From NCBI GenBank assembly GCA_025455065.1, contig JALONG010000039.1, forward strand, positions 1-64,000: DNA of 64,000 nucleotides, written 5' to 3'. Below the pieces are notes generated by a model, which had not been told where the DNA came from, ran no database searches, and saw only the letters and a program-made list of their open reading frames with translations. Both the position numbers and the translations under genes were made by a program. Shown one piece after another: positions 25,757 through 36,154 of this stretch (position 1 is the first letter of the stretch; each line of letters opens with the position of its first letter). The DNA is from Candidatus Kapaibacterium sp. GTDB lineage: Bacteria; Bacteroidota; Ignavibacteria; Kapaibacteriales; UBA4661.

Positions 25757-26947
25757 TTACGAGCAACGCTGCAAAAGCATGGTCGAAAATTGATGAAGCA
25801 TTGTGCGATGTTCTCCCGCAGGGAGGGTCTCCAGCGCTTGGTGCGCACGTTTGGTGTACAGTTCAACGGCATCACGGGCAGCTTCCAAAGCATGGTTACG
25901 CTCAAAGAAATGCACCATTTCACTCACACGCTCCCGTGGCAGACCTTTATTATCAATAAATTCCTCCAACAGAGCATTATCACTTGCGCTCAGGGCATGA
26001 CGATTTTCAAGTGCATGAACGACTAAAAATGTTTTTTTCCCTTCGATAATGTCGCCACCTAAGGTTTTGCCAAACTCGGGCGCGGTTGCTGTTGCATCCA
26101 GCACATCATCCAAAATCTGAAAAGCAATGCCGATAGAACGCGCAAACGTTTTTAGCGCTGCCAACTCACGTGCGCTTCCGTTTCCAAGCACGGTGCCGAG
26201 TGTTGCGCAAAGTTCAAGCATCCGTGCGGTTTTCTTCTCAATCATGGTGATATATTCCGGCATACTAACTTCGGCACGGTCTTGAAATTCCATGTCGGAA
26301 ACTTGACCTTCGCAAACCTCAAGAATGGCGCGGGTTACAAGGTCGGCACATTCGATAAAGCGCGGATTGAGAGCATAATGTTTGAGCAGGAGTTTGTATG
26401 CAAACGCCATCATTGCATCACCGCTCAGAATTGCTGTGCTGCAATTCCATTTGGTATGAATCGTCGGCAAACCACGTCTAAGCGGCGCTTCGTCCATAAT
26501 ATCGTCGTGGACAAGCGTAAAATTATGCAGCACTTCGATGACCACACCGCCCATAGCTGCATAAAACGGATTCCCACCGACAGCACCACACGCCAACATT
26601 GTCAAAACGGGGCGTACACGTTTCCCACCATTGGAAAGCACATAACGCATTTGTTCGAGCAAATTCGCGGGTTCTGCTTGTTTGAGTGCCGCTTCGAGTG
26701 TGGCTTCTGAGGCAGTTTTGTATTCTTTATATTTCAACGAGAAATTTTCTTGTGGCTTGGTTTGATGAGGGGTCGGGGTGATGAAATGCGCACGGGTGAT
26801 AGGTCCGACAAGTGTGTGTACGGAGTTTTGTGTAGAAAAATTTTCTACAAATGCAAGAGGCGTGGTTTGGGAAAGTCCTGATGCCAGATTGGGTGCGGTG
26901 CCGATTGCCGAAGCAAGTTCAGCGCTTGGATTCAAAGCCTTATTCAT
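25757..26947 (-). CDS. Polyprenyl (trans-isoprenyl) diphosphate synthase
   Basis: The 396-residue enzyme condenses isopentenyl diphosphate units into a polyprenyl chain for quinones or carrier lipids. It has GGKRVRPVL near 109, the first aspartate motif LVHDDIMDEAPLRRG near 150 and the second ILDDVLDATATAPEFGK near 279, with GGDIIEGKKTF next to it. The first ~75 residues are Ser/Thr/Ala-rich and not part of the fold, so the true start may lie further in, although no better ATG with a ribosome-binding site is obvious. Chain length cannot be assigned. Confidence 0.88.
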   Translation of the reverse strand: MNKALNPSAELASAIGTAPNLASGLSQTTPLAFVENFSTQNSVHTLVGPITRAHFITPTPHQTKPQENFSLKYKEYKTASEATLEAALKQAEPANLLEQMRYVLSNGGKRVRPVLTMLACGAVGGNPFYAAMGGVVIEVLHNFTLVHDDIMDEAPLRRGLPTIHTKWNCSTAILSGDAMMAFAYKLLLKHYALNPRFIECADLVTRAILEVCEGQVSDMEFQDRAEVSMPEYITMIEKKTARMLELCATLGTVLGNGSARELAALKTFARSIGIAFQILDDVLDATATAPEFGKTLGGDIIEGKKTFLVVHALENRHALSASDNALLEEFIDNKGLPRERVSEMVHFFERNHALEAARDAVELYTKRAHQALETLPAGEHRTMLHQFSTMLLQRCS

Positions 26948-27451
26948 AATTCGTACCTTTCGTGGATAAGTATTTCCTAAGCAATCTCACAGCAGCCTTA
27001 TACTCTGAACGTTCTTGAGTTTTGGGCGCACATCGCCGAAGGGATAAAATCGAATCCTTGCGTGTGGTGTATCGCAGAGTGAATACAACGTTAGTGGTAA
27101 AAGAACATGACAGCAGCGTATTCGCGGATAGTTGGTGATAGTGGTGTGCTGCTACACGTAAATTAGATGATATGGTAAAACAATATACACACTCAGACGC
27201 AACATTTTCCGACAAATTGTATCGTTTTCCGAAAAAATGATACAAAATTGAAATTATTCTTACATTTTTTAGAGGATTTTTGAACTACTTGAACTCTTTT
27301 CCCACGGTAGGAATTGTCTATATGGATGGGTGGTATAATTAAAAAAACTCCACACGGAAAACCAAGAAAATTCCGTATCTTTTCGTCGTGTTACACCCAT
27401 AACACCGCGTAACTTCACCATCATACAAACGTCCCAATATTTCCCGATTCA
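26948..27451. promoter_or_regulatory. 504-base divergent regulatory region between polyprenyl synthase and histidine kinase
   Basis: No convincing gene is present. It contains a dyad TTGTATC (27217-27223) / GATACAA (27239-27245) 15 bases apart, a possible operator. Near the kinase there is a -7-like TATCTTTT at 27376-27383, followed at once by the hairpin GTGTTA-CACCCA-TAACAC (27388-27405). A duplicated TTTTCCGA word lies around the dyad. Confidence 0.45.
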
Positions 27452-30091
27452 ATGTCGTTGGCAAAAGCAAAAACGACATATTTACTTGCACAGCCTCTCT
27501 GCACTAATCTTTTGAAGCACGTTGTATTCGCCGTGCTGGGATTGTTATTGTGCCGCCCGTTGGAAACTCTTGCTCAAGAACGTGCATGGACGGCTCTTCA
27601 TTTCACGCCGACAGAGCGCAATTTTCAACGTATTTCTTCAGCAGTGGAAATATTCTGCGATTCAAGCGGACAACTGAGCATTGCTGCGGTGATGAGCGAT
27701 AGTGTCAATTTTCGTTCATTCAGCCAGTTTAATGTTTCTTCTCTCAATTTTGGTTTTTCCTCTGCCACATATTGGATGCGTGTGCATTTGCGGGATACAT
27801 CCGTGCGGCATTGGTATTTGCTATTTTTACCTGTTTCATACACTGATTCCCTCGTGTGTTATGTTGCCAAAAAACGCAGCGATGATGCCGCGCTGGTGCG
27901 GCAAATCGGTGTTTCCGGGGCAAAAATTCCTTTAGCAAAGCGAGAAATTGCATGGCGCTCGGCAGCATTTGTTTTGCCCAAAGAGCAAGAGATGACAGTG
28001 TTTGTGAGGTTTTCAGGCGCATGGATTTTTTCTAATGAACCGGTATTGATGACGGAACAGCGTTTGGAGTCGCATATCCAAGTAGAAAAATTTATTTACG
28101 GGCTGTTTGTCGGAATTGTCGTTGCACTCAGTTTATACAACCTTTTTTTGTATCTTCGCTTACGAGACCGTGCTTCAGGGTTTTATCTCCTCTACATTTT
28201 GTTTTTCAGCGTTCATATTTTGGTATTTGATTCGCTTTTACATTACGAAATATTCCCACACCTCGCGCCTGATATTCCGCCACTTTCGGTAATGATACTA
28301 CCTAATCTTGCGGGCGCATTTTTGGCGTTATTTGCTGCAGAATTTTTGCATTTGAAAGAGCGAGAACCTCGGCTTTGGCGAATCAATCAACTATTGGCAA
28401 TAGTTAGCGCAGTTATTGCTGTTCTTGCTTTTCCGCTTGGTTTTGCGACTTTGCCTGCTTCGCAAGCGTTATTCCCCTTATCGGGCATTATCGGATTTGC
28501 TTCTACGATGATTATCGTTGGTGCTGCTGTGCAAAGCGTTATACAAAAGCGCTTAGAAGGATTTTATTTCCTTGCTGCGACGAGTGTTTTTTTGGTGAGT
28601 ATGATTGTGAAAATGCTTGCTAACTTCATGGTTATTCAACTGAGTTATGGTGCATATTACGGCACAACGGTCGGCTTTTTGTTGCAGTTATTGCTCTTTT
28701 CCTTTGCCCTTGCAGACCGTATTCGTGTGCTTCAGCGCAATCTTCAGGAGGAGCAGGAACACGCATTGCGAGCCGAAGAAGAAGCACGCGCGGAACACAG
28801 TCGCAATGAGGCTTTGGAGGTGGCAAGAACTGAAATTTTAGCGCAAAAAATCAAGGTGCAAGACCAAAATCTGATGATTGAAGCATCGAACTGGGAATTG
28901 CAACAAGTGAATGAGACGCTTATAGAGCAACAACGTTTGCTTGAAAAGCAGACCGCAGAAGCAGAAAAAAGGCGCGTGGAAATGGAGCAAGCGCATAAAG
29001 AAACGCTTCAACGTGAAGAATCTATTTTGCGGCAGCGTGACGAATTAGCATATCAAAAACTTGTTTTGGAGGTAGCACATAACGAACTGGTATTTGCTAA
29101 TGATGCAATCTCAAAGCAAAAAGCAGCCTTGGAAGAAAAGCAAGAAACAATCGAAGCGGCAAATATTGAACTTCAAGCCGTGAATGCAGAATTGATGCGG
29201 CAACAAGAACTTTTGGAAGAGCAAACGGTAGAAACCGAAATGCTCAATACCGAATTGCAAGAGCGGAATAACGAATTACGGCTTTTAAGCGAGGAACGAA
29301 GCGAACTTTTGGGTATTGTGTCGCACGATTTGAAAAACCCAATTGCCAGTATTCAAGGGCTTGCCGAAATGCTCAGCGTGGGTGATGACGTATTACCGAT
29401 AGAGCAGCGCCGACAAATCATCAGCCTTATTCTGCAAAATTCCTCAAAAATGAGTAGTCTGGTGAAAAATCTGTTAGATGTCAATGCGATTGAGCAAGGC
29501 AGTATTCATGCGCAGTTGAAGGAGCTTGATGCGAGTTTGATTGTCGGAGAAACGCTTGCGCATTATCAAGAACGAGCCGCACAAAAAGAAGTGCGTATAT
29601 TATTCTCTAACGAAGCACCGATACGGGTTATGGGCGATGAGCAGATGCTTTTGCAAGTTATGGATAATCTTGTTTCCAATGCAGTCAAATACTCTCAGCG
29701 CGGCAAAGCAATTCACATTTACGTCGAAGAATACAGTCCCGTTCAGGAAGAACGCATCAATCCTCCTTCGCCTCTGCTTGCACGATTGGGCATCCGAGAG
29801 CAAGTGCGTTTTGGTAAGCAGCCGCTTGGTGTTATTGTTGTGCGCGACGAAGGTGCAGGGATTCCTGTCGATGAACTGCCGCGTCTGTTTGGGAAGTTTG
29901 TCCGACTTTCCACGCGCCCGACTGAGGGAGAGGATTCAACGGGGCTTGGGCTTTCGATTGTGAAAAAGTTTGTTGAAAAGATGAACGGAGAAATTTGGTG
30001 CGAATCCGAGCCGGGTAAAGGTTCGGTCTTTGTTTTAACACTACCACTTGTACAGGGAGAAGCCTCAACCCGTATTCCTGAGACCGCTTGA
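27452..30091 (+). CDS. Sensor histidine kinase, 7TMR-DISMED2/7TMR-DISM type
   Basis: The 879-residue membrane kinase has a signal peptide/first helix, a periplasmic 7TMR-DISMED2 domain (about 50-195, with the SSATYWMRVHL motif typical of it), seven membrane helices (about 210-425) and a very long Glu/Gln/Ala coiled coil (about 430-610). The HisKA domain carries LLGIVSHDLKNPIASIQG (phospho-His near 625). The HATPase domain has NLVSNAVKYS (N box), DEGAGIP (G1) and GLGLSIVKKFV (G2). There is no receiver domain and no cognate regulator nearby. The DISMED2 ligand is likely a carbohydrate-like molecule, by family. Its 3' end overlaps convergent ppc by 27 bases. Confidence 0.9.
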   Translation: MSLAKAKTTYLLAQPLCTNLLKHVVFAVLGLLLCRPLETLAQERAWTALHFTPTERNFQRISSAVEIFCDSSGQLSIAAVMSDSVNFRSFSQFNVSSLNFGFSSATYWMRVHLRDTSVRHWYLLFLPVSYTDSLVCYVAKKRSDDAALVRQIGVSGAKIPLAKREIAWRSAAFVLPKEQEMTVFVRFSGAWIFSNEPVLMTEQRLESHIQVEKFIYGLFVGIVVALSLYNLFLYLRLRDRASGFYLLYILFFSVHILVFDSLLHYEIFPHLAPDIPPLSVMILPNLAGAFLALFAAEFLHLKEREPRLWRINQLLAIVSAVIAVLAFPLGFATLPASQALFPLSGIIGFASTMIIVGAAVQSVIQKRLEGFYFLAATSVFLVSMIVKMLANFMVIQLSYGAYYGTTVGFLLQLLLFSFALADRIRVLQRNLQEEQEHALRAEEEARAEHSRNEALEVARTEILAQKIKVQDQNLMIEASNWELQQVNETLIEQQRLLEKQTAEAEKRRVEMEQAHKETLQREESILRQRDELAYQKLVLEVAHNELVFANDAISKQKAALEEKQETIEAANIELQAVNAELMRQQELLEEQTVETEMLNTELQERNNELRLLSEERSELLGIVSHDLKNPIASIQGLAEMLSVGDDVLPIEQRRQIISLILQNSSKMSSLVKNLLDVNAIEQGSIHAQLKELDASLIVGETLAHYQERAAQKEVRILFSNEAPIRVMGDEQMLLQVMDNLVSNAVKYSQRGKAIHIYVEEYSPVQEERINPPSPLLARLGIREQVRFGKQPLGVIVVRDEGAGIPVDELPRLFGKFVRLSTRPTEGEDSTGLGLSIVKKFVEKMNGEIWCESEPGKGSVFVLTLPLVQGEASTRIPETA

Positions 30092-32875
30092 AATGGCGTT
30101 TATCGTCATAAAAAGCTGCATCAGCGACGCATCGGCTTCGGTGGTCTTGTTCTGCGTAACTTCTTCGCGCCATTGGCGCAAAAGCGCCACCTGCTGGCTG
30201 TGCAAAGGCGCAAGCGCTTGGTCGCGCAGATGCAAGGAAATGTGCAGCCTGGGGCGGCGTTCCTCGAATTTTCCGCCCAAAAGTATCGTCAGCATCGTGC
30301 GTGTGCGGGCGTACTCCGACAAAATCATCGTGTAAATGCGGTCGCGGATGCCTCTGTCCTCCACCAAATCCGCATACATCCTCATTACGTCCGTATTCAC
30401 CGAAGCCAAGCCTGTTTCCACGTTGCCAAGCACGTAACTGAGCAGCTCCCACGTCGGAATCATGCTGCGAACCCGCTCGAAATCATCGGGGCGCTCAGTC
30501 ATCAGCATTTCAAACGTGCTTCCTACGCCGTACCAACTCGGCAAATAATACCGCGACTGATTCCACGCAAAGACCCACGGAATTGCCCGCAAATCCGCCA
30601 ATGTGCGCTTGCCTGTGCGCCGCGAAGGACGTGAGCCGATACGGTTCTGCTCCAAAGCGTCAATGGGTGTGGCTTGCCCATAGAAGGTCATAAAATCCGG
30701 CGCATGGATTAAGCCTTCGTACACGCGGCGGCTGTATGCGGCAAATTCGCCCAAATACGGCTCAAATTCATGCGGCTTTTTGAGATTGTGTGCATTGCGA
30801 AGCGTGGCATTGGTTACGCCGGCAAGCATAAGTTCGAGATTATATGCGGCTGTTGGGATATTCGAGTATTTTTGCGCAATCGTTTCGCCCTGCTCGGTCA
30901 TGCGGAAATTTCCTGTGAGTGCAAGCGGCGGCGAGGCATCCAGAAAGGTATTCATCGGACCCGCGCCACGACTGACCGTTCCGCCGCGCCCGTGAAAGAA
31001 GCGAATGTCCACGCCTTTTTCCGCCCCAACCCGCGCTATTGCTTGCTGCGCTTGATACAAATTCCACTGACTTGCTAAAATACCACCGTCTTTGTTGCTG
31101 TCGCTGTAGCCGACCATCACTTGCTGCACTGCTCGAAGCGGCTTGTGGAATTGCGTCGGCTCATTTTTTTGCGCTTCCAAACTGCGTACCGTCATCGGGT
31201 GTTCCAAGAACGTTTTGACGATACTTGCGCCGTTATTCAAATCGTCAATCGTCTCCAAAAGCGGAACGATGGGCAAGCGACAAACCAAGCCTTTATCGGT
31301 ATTGTGGGCAAGTCCGCTTTCCCGTGCAAGTAAATACACCACGAGCAAATCCGACACATTCCGCGTCATGCTCACAATCAGCGCTCCCGCGCCGGCAACG
31401 CCGTATCTCTCGCAATGGTCACGCACGGCGTGGTAGCAATCCAGCACTGCGTCTGCTTCTTTGCCGATGCGAGCGCCCGAAAGCGCGAAAGGGCGCGGCG
31501 ATTCAAGTTCTTGCATCAAAAATTCGCGGCGTTTTTCTTCCGACCATTTTGCGAAGTTTTCGCCATCCTCCACGCCTGCGCTTACCAGTAACTGCGCCAC
31601 TGCGCTGTCGTGGAAGGCAGAATTTTGGCGAATATCCAGCACCGCCAAATGAAAACCGAAGGTCTGCACGGCACGAAGCGCTTTTTGAACGTCATTCTCC
31701 ACAAGCCGCATTGCGCCTACTTCTTCGAGCGATGCCATGAGAAGGCGAATATCGGCTTCGAGTTCGGAAGCAAGGCGGTATGCGCCTTCGTGGTCGTTGA
31801 GTTGTGTGGCGTGGTCACGCTGCACATCCACCGGAAACCGCGCCATGACAAGGTTCAGGAACTGTCGCCAAGGTTCGTTTTGATTGCGTCCGGTGGCTTG
31901 CGCTCCGCGCTCACCCAAAAGCGCGGTGTATTCGGCAATTTTGTCCGTGAGTGCTTTGGAAGGCGCGTACATCCTACCGGAAATGCTTAGTTTTACCGTC
32001 AAATCCAAGATTCTGCGGCGCAAAACAATCAAGCCGCGCAAACGCAAGTCCTGAAGCGTTGTTCGGGTGATGTCGGCGGTTACAAAGGGGTGTCCGTCGC
32101 GGTCGCCGCCCACCCACGTTCCGAAAGAAATACGCGGCACGGCTTCGTGAATATCCAGCAACTTCGTATCCAAGCCATTTCCACGCCATATTTCCGTAAA
32201 GCGTGAATCAATCACGGGCAGCGTTTCGGGGAAAATGTTGGTGAGATAATGCAGCATATTGCGGTGTTCCGAGCCGACATCGGGCTTTTCGAGAAATATA
32301 TCCCCTGTGCGCCAAAGGCGCTCCAATGCGGCTTTCACATCGCGGCGAATCATTTCGCGCTCAAAGGGAGTCCACATCTTATTTTCTCGCTTGACGAGCA
32401 GCAAATAGAGTTCGCGGTAATGTTCCAACACAGTGGCGCGTTTTGCTTCGGTGGGATGCGCCGTCAGCACAGGTTCTATGCGGATATTGGGCAGTGCTTT
32501 GGCAATTTCTTCGGCAGAAATTCCCACTTTCAGCAAGCCTTTGAGTACCCCGTCCCACAGCCCGCGCCCTGTTCCCACGCCCTTTTCGGTCTCTTGACGG
32601 CGGCGATACTGCACGGCGATATTTTCTTCAATCATGTTGAGAAGCTGAAACGCAATCGAGTACATCTGCGACATTCGTTTCGGAATCTCGACGCGGTGCG
32701 CTTCCACGCTAGAAAATACGCCGCTTGGCATGGTCGTTTCGTCTTGCCAAGGCAGCATCGCCGCGAGGTCGGTTTTGCCGAGTTCGGTTAAAACCTCGTG
32801 AAAACATTGAAAAATAAACGCCGCATCTTCTTGAAATTTCTGCGACGGTGTGTAGGAATCAGAGGTGAAGTTCAT
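30065..32875 (-). CDS. ppc: Phosphoenolpyruvate carboxylase
   Basis: Adds bicarbonate to PEP to form oxaloacetate, refilling the TCA cycle. The 936-residue protein has the catalytic VLTAHPTEAKR near residue 136, WVGGDRDGHPFVT near 250, GYSDSNKDGG near 590, the FHGRGGTVSRGAGP loop near 635 and the invariant C-terminal GLRNTG. Length is normal for bacteria. Nothing nearby suggests an operon; the Rpn-type gene lies 58 bases upstream on the same strand. Confidence 0.96.
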   Translation of the reverse strand: MNFTSDSYTPSQKFQEDAAFIFQCFHEVLTELGKTDLAAMLPWQDETTMPSGVFSSVEAHRVEIPKRMSQMYSIAFQLLNMIEENIAVQYRRRQETEKGVGTGRGLWDGVLKGLLKVGISAEEIAKALPNIRIEPVLTAHPTEAKRATVLEHYRELYLLLVKRENKMWTPFEREMIRRDVKAALERLWRTGDIFLEKPDVGSEHRNMLHYLTNIFPETLPVIDSRFTEIWRGNGLDTKLLDIHEAVPRISFGTWVGGDRDGHPFVTADITRTTLQDLRLRGLIVLRRRILDLTVKLSISGRMYAPSKALTDKIAEYTALLGERGAQATGRNQNEPWRQFLNLVMARFPVDVQRDHATQLNDHEGAYRLASELEADIRLLMASLEEVGAMRLVENDVQKALRAVQTFGFHLAVLDIRQNSAFHDSAVAQLLVSAGVEDGENFAKWSEEKRREFLMQELESPRPFALSGARIGKEADAVLDCYHAVRDHCERYGVAGAGALIVSMTRNVSDLLVVYLLARESGLAHNTDKGLVCRLPIVPLLETIDDLNNGASIVKTFLEHPMTVRSLEAQKNEPTQFHKPLRAVQQVMVGYSDSNKDGGILASQWNLYQAQQAIARVGAEKGVDIRFFHGRGGTVSRGAGPMNTFLDASPPLALTGNFRMTEQGETIAQKYSNIPTAAYNLELMLAGVTNATLRNAHNLKKPHEFEPYLGEFAAYSRRVYEGLIHAPDFMTFYGQATPIDALEQNRIGSRPSRRTGKRTLADLRAIPWVFAWNQSRYYLPSWYGVGSTFEMLMTERPDDFERVRSMIPTWELLSYVLGNVETGLASVNTDVMRMYADLVEDRGIRDRIYTMILSEYARTRTMLTILLGGKFEERRPRLHISLHLRDQALAPLHSQQVALLRQWREEVTQNKTTEADASLMQLFMTINAISSGLRNTG

Positions 32876-32933
32876 TGCACGTAGGAAAATATGAGTGAAG
32901 TGTTTTTGTCTTTGACGGCTAATAGTGGCGTAT

Positions 32934-33830
32934 TTACTTGGTTTTCTTTCGTGCTTTCGTCAGTACATCGGTAAGTTCGTCTGCGTTTAATCCCGTTGCT
33001 TTCATAATATCTTTGTGAGACAAGCCCATTGCGTTAAGCCGTCGTGCGGTTTCGTGCTGATTTCGTTTTACACCGCGCTTTTCGCCGCGTTTTTCGCCAC
33101 GCAATTCGGCTTCTTCAATCGCTGTATCTATTACGCTTTGCAGATCCAGATAATGTTTCAGCGACAGTTCGTATTCTTTCATCTGTGCGGGTGTGAACTG
33201 CGCAATTTCTGCGGTGCGGAATGCCTCTTCAAAGATTTCGGCTTGCAGGGGATTGGGAATATCCTCCAAACTGCTCACGTGTTTGATGAAATAGAGCCAT
33301 TTGTCGGTCTGTGAGACAAGTTTTGCTTCGGTCTTGGTAAACTTCGGCATTTCCAAGTAAATGAACGTCAGTTTGTCGTAAAAAACGGTGTTGCGTTGGT
33401 TTTTGAGTTGAACAACATGGAGATAATCAGGGTTGTTTTTGTCCTCCTCAAACACAAAGTCCAGAACACCGATGCAGTACACCGCAGCAAGGTTGAAGTG
33501 CCATTTTTCGCCACGTTCCGCCTGTTCGCGGATAGGAAAGGTGGAATAAAATACGCTGCGTTCTTTGAAATAATTCTGTTTTGCTTTTTGCAATTCCACG
33601 ATGAACCGTTCGCCGTTATCTCCCGTGCAGGCAATATCAAAAACGGCTCTTCGCTCAAGCACGGTCTCACCCGAAGCCTCGTTTTTGGTGTATTCCAAAT
33701 TGCGAATATGGTGCTTCGGCGGCAGCAAGGCATTCAGGAAGTCAATGAGCAAGCCTTTATGCGCCTCTTCGCCGAAGAGTTTTTTGAAGCCGAAATCGGT
33801 GAACGGGTTGATGTAGCGTTGTTTGGTCAT
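32934..33830 (-). CDS. Rpn family PD-(D/E)XK nuclease-like protein
   Basis: The 298-residue protein matches the PDDEXK_2/Rpn family: INPFTDFGFKKLFGEEAHK at the start and a nuclease core with RAVFDIACTG and FIVELQKAKQ (the D...ExQ signature). The C-terminal part has a Lys/Arg/Glu run (EAELRGEKRGEKRGVKRNQ) and a short helix-turn-helix-like end. Rpn proteins are recombination-promoting DNA endonucleases, often multicopy and mobile-looking, formerly annotated as putative transposases. The charged run comes from a short in-frame repeat. Activity is likely because all core residues are present. Confidence 0.85.
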   Translation of the reverse strand: MTKQRYINPFTDFGFKKLFGEEAHKGLLIDFLNALLPPKHHIRNLEYTKNEASGETVLERRAVFDIACTGDNGERFIVELQKAKQNYFKERSVFYSTFPIREQAERGEKWHFNLAAVYCIGVLDFVFEEDKNNPDYLHVVQLKNQRNTVFYDKLTFIYLEMPKFTKTEAKLVSQTDKWLYFIKHVSSLEDIPNPLQAEIFEEAFRTAEIAQFTPAQMKEYELSLKHYLDLQSVIDTAIEEAELRGEKRGEKRGVKRNQHETARRLNAMGLSHKDIMKATGLNADELTDVLTKARKKTK

Positions 33831-33874
33831 GGCTTGTGAAAATGATAGTTTGAAGCGAGTTTTTTATCAGACAC

Positions 33875-35998
33875 TTACTGTGCGAGAATAACACTTTTGC
33901 TCCCCACTACACGCCCATCCACCCACAAACGGCATAAATATAAGCCCGAAGCCATGTTCTGAAGCGGAGCCGTAATACTGTGTGCGCCGGAAGCGTAGGA
34001 ATTATCGGCAAGCGTGGCAATCTCCTGTCCCAATACTGTGTGCAGGGTGCAACGCACGTGTGCAACTTGGGGAAGCATGAAGGCAAGTGTGAGCGACGTG
34101 CTTGCAGGCTGAGGAGTGATGCGCCATTCGGGGAATGGTGGTGCTGGTTCGCGGACGGCGGTTGTGGTGGCGGGGGCATCAAGGACGTAGAGACCGCCGT
34201 TTGTGCCGACGAAGATGGATTGGGTGTTGGCGGCGATACTTCTAAAATCTGTATTTGTTAAGCCATTGATTGTATAAGCGTTCCAGCGCTGCCCGTCCGA
34301 AGAGCCAAGTACCGGATTTGAAAAGAGAACTGATTGAAAACCAGAGTTGGTCATTACACTGGATGGAACTATCCTGCTGTTTTGAGGAAGACTGAGAATT
34401 TCATTACGACGTGAGGTCAAGCCAATGACATTTGTGGCTATGGTTTCCCAGCCCCGAACAATTCCTTGAAAACTATCTTCGAGAATCCAATACCCTCGCA
34501 AACGATATAGAACGGTGGGTGGCACACCCAGAGCTGAATACACAATGAAATTAACCCTTTGGGTTATTGCATATAAATTATTACGAAAAGGTATGACATT
34601 GCTCATTGCTCCGAGATAATCCTGACTCACTTGCCGCCAAGACCTACCATTATCAACAGAAGTTTGAATTGGATACCGATAACCCGACGAAAAGGATGTT
34701 GCAGGCTGTCTTGTAAAAGCGTGTATCGTATCGTTAGTTATGCCAAAATTATAGACCCATTCTCCTTTTAACCATGCAGATTCCCATGTTCTTCCGCTAT
34801 CCGATGAGCGATAGATGCCATCGCTGGTAGCCGCATAATACGTGCGATTATTCTCGTAGGCAGATATATTCCCAAATGTAACATTTGTCGGTAGTTTATC
34901 AAGTACAATCCAATCTTTGCCGTTTTTTGAGCGCCGGAGTATTGAATCAGATACGACAAAAAAGAAATCTTGTGTAGCTTGTATAAAAGGTAGCGTATCA
35001 GCACCAATTTGGAATGGAATAAAACGTTGATTGATATACTGATATGTTCTGAGAGAATTTCCATTGAGGTTCAAGATATTCACGAATACTGCGCTATCAT
35101 TGGCAATGATTTTTTGAACTCGCTGCTCGGAAAGCCCTGCATTCGCGCTTTGCCATGTTTTGCCTGAGTCTCCGGAAAAATACGCTCCCTTGTTTGTCGC
35201 AGCGTAAAGCCTTCCGCGTACAAATGCCAGTCCCTGCAATATCGTATTTTCAGGAGATTTGCCTGTTTGCTGCCAAAACCGACCTTGGTCATACGAAAAA
35301 TATACTGCGTTCGTACTCGAAGCAAAGAGAGTCGAGCCGCCGGATAAGGCTAGAGCTATCGGTTCAAAAGGTAGCGATATGCCAAGCCATGTTACGCCAA
35401 GATTGTAAGAAAATAAGAGTTGCCCTCCTTTTACTCCCGCATAAATGATATTATCAACACTGGCAAGACAAGTGACAGAGGCACTGGTCAGCACTCGTCT
35501 AAAATTCTCTAAAGAAGGGGATGTGCTAATTGAAATGCCCCTGTAATTTACCCCAATGACATGGGAAGCATTAAGGGCAATTTGGTATGGTGTGTCATAA
35601 AGATATGTTTCAACATATTGAGTCGTCATGCCACCATTGGTAGAGGTTGTAAATGTAGCAACAGAAAGTATTGCATCCGAAAATGTATTAATAGAAGATG
35701 CCGCTACTATTCTACCATTTGAGGCACTAATACATCTCGGAAATGTTCTGAATGAACTCAGTGGCAACCACGAAGTGCCATCAACTGAGCGAAAGATTGT
35801 ACTGTTGGAAGTCAGCGCATACAACGTATCACTGGAAGCGGCAATGTGCGTAACATTCGCGCCATCGGGACCAAGATAGCGCCACGCCGCACCACCACTC
35901 TGTGCGGATACTACACACGCACCCGCAAAAAAAACAACTACCGCCACAAAGCAAGGAATAAAGCGGCTTCCAAGGGCAAAAGGAGAGGACGTTTTCAT
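33875..35998 (-). CDS. Secreted propeller protein (BNR/sortilin-like) with T9SS sorting domain
   Basis: The 707-residue product has a signal peptide (cleavage near VSAQSG) and many YCF48/BNR-like blades with the S-x-D-x-G-x-(T/S)-W asp-box pattern (FSYDQGRFWQQ, FSGDSGKTWQSA, RSSDSGRTWESA, TSVDNGRSWRQV). It ends in a T9SS type A sorting domain (TPQPASTSLTLAF...SGLYLCRLWVDG...SVILAQ). The ATG at 35998 (MKTSSP) is preferred to 36013. It is probably outer-surface or secreted; the 45506 product shares the architecture. Confidence 0.82.
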   Translation of the reverse strand: MKTSSPFALGSRFIPCFVAVVVFFAGACVVSAQSGGAAWRYLGPDGANVTHIAASSDTLYALTSNSTIFRSVDGTSWLPLSSFRTFPRCISASNGRIVAASSINTFSDAILSVATFTTSTNGGMTTQYVETYLYDTPYQIALNASHVIGVNYRGISISTSPSLENFRRVLTSASVTCLASVDNIIYAGVKGGQLLFSYNLGVTWLGISLPFEPIALALSGGSTLFASSTNAVYFSYDQGRFWQQTGKSPENTILQGLAFVRGRLYAATNKGAYFSGDSGKTWQSANAGLSEQRVQKIIANDSAVFVNILNLNGNSLRTYQYINQRFIPFQIGADTLPFIQATQDFFFVVSDSILRRSKNGKDWIVLDKLPTNVTFGNISAYENNRTYYAATSDGIYRSSDSGRTWESAWLKGEWVYNFGITNDTIHAFTRQPATSFSSGYRYPIQTSVDNGRSWRQVSQDYLGAMSNVIPFRNNLYAITQRVNFIVYSALGVPPTVLYRLRGYWILEDSFQGIVRGWETIATNVIGLTSRRNEILSLPQNSRIVPSSVMTNSGFQSVLFSNPVLGSSDGQRWNAYTINGLTNTDFRSIAANTQSIFVGTNGGLYVLDAPATTTAVREPAPPFPEWRITPQPASTSLTLAFMLPQVAHVRCTLHTVLGQEIATLADNSYASGAHSITAPLQNMASGLYLCRLWVDGRVVGSKSVILAQ

Positions 35999-36061
35999 CG
36001 TTATCACAGCCACAAATGAAACAACAAGGAATTATGAGACCCTCAAGATAAAACTTTTTCG

Positions 36062-36090
36062 CTCAAAAGCAAGTCCCCGTGCTGTTTTAT
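36062..36090. repeat. 29-bp direct repeat, left copy
   Basis: CTCAAAAGCAAGTCCCCGTG followed by CTGTTTTAT is identical to 36541-36569. The two copies bracket the small TA-like gene at 36155. Confidence 0.85.
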
Positions 36091-36154
36091 TCGCGGAGAA
36101 AATTTTCGTATATTTCTGACAATCCAACAGTACCACCATTATTGACAAAACATT

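Noticed and set aside
32934..33830. Rpn-type gene as an insertion sequence
   Set aside because: No terminal inverted repeats or target duplication could be seen around it; it is listed as a single gene.
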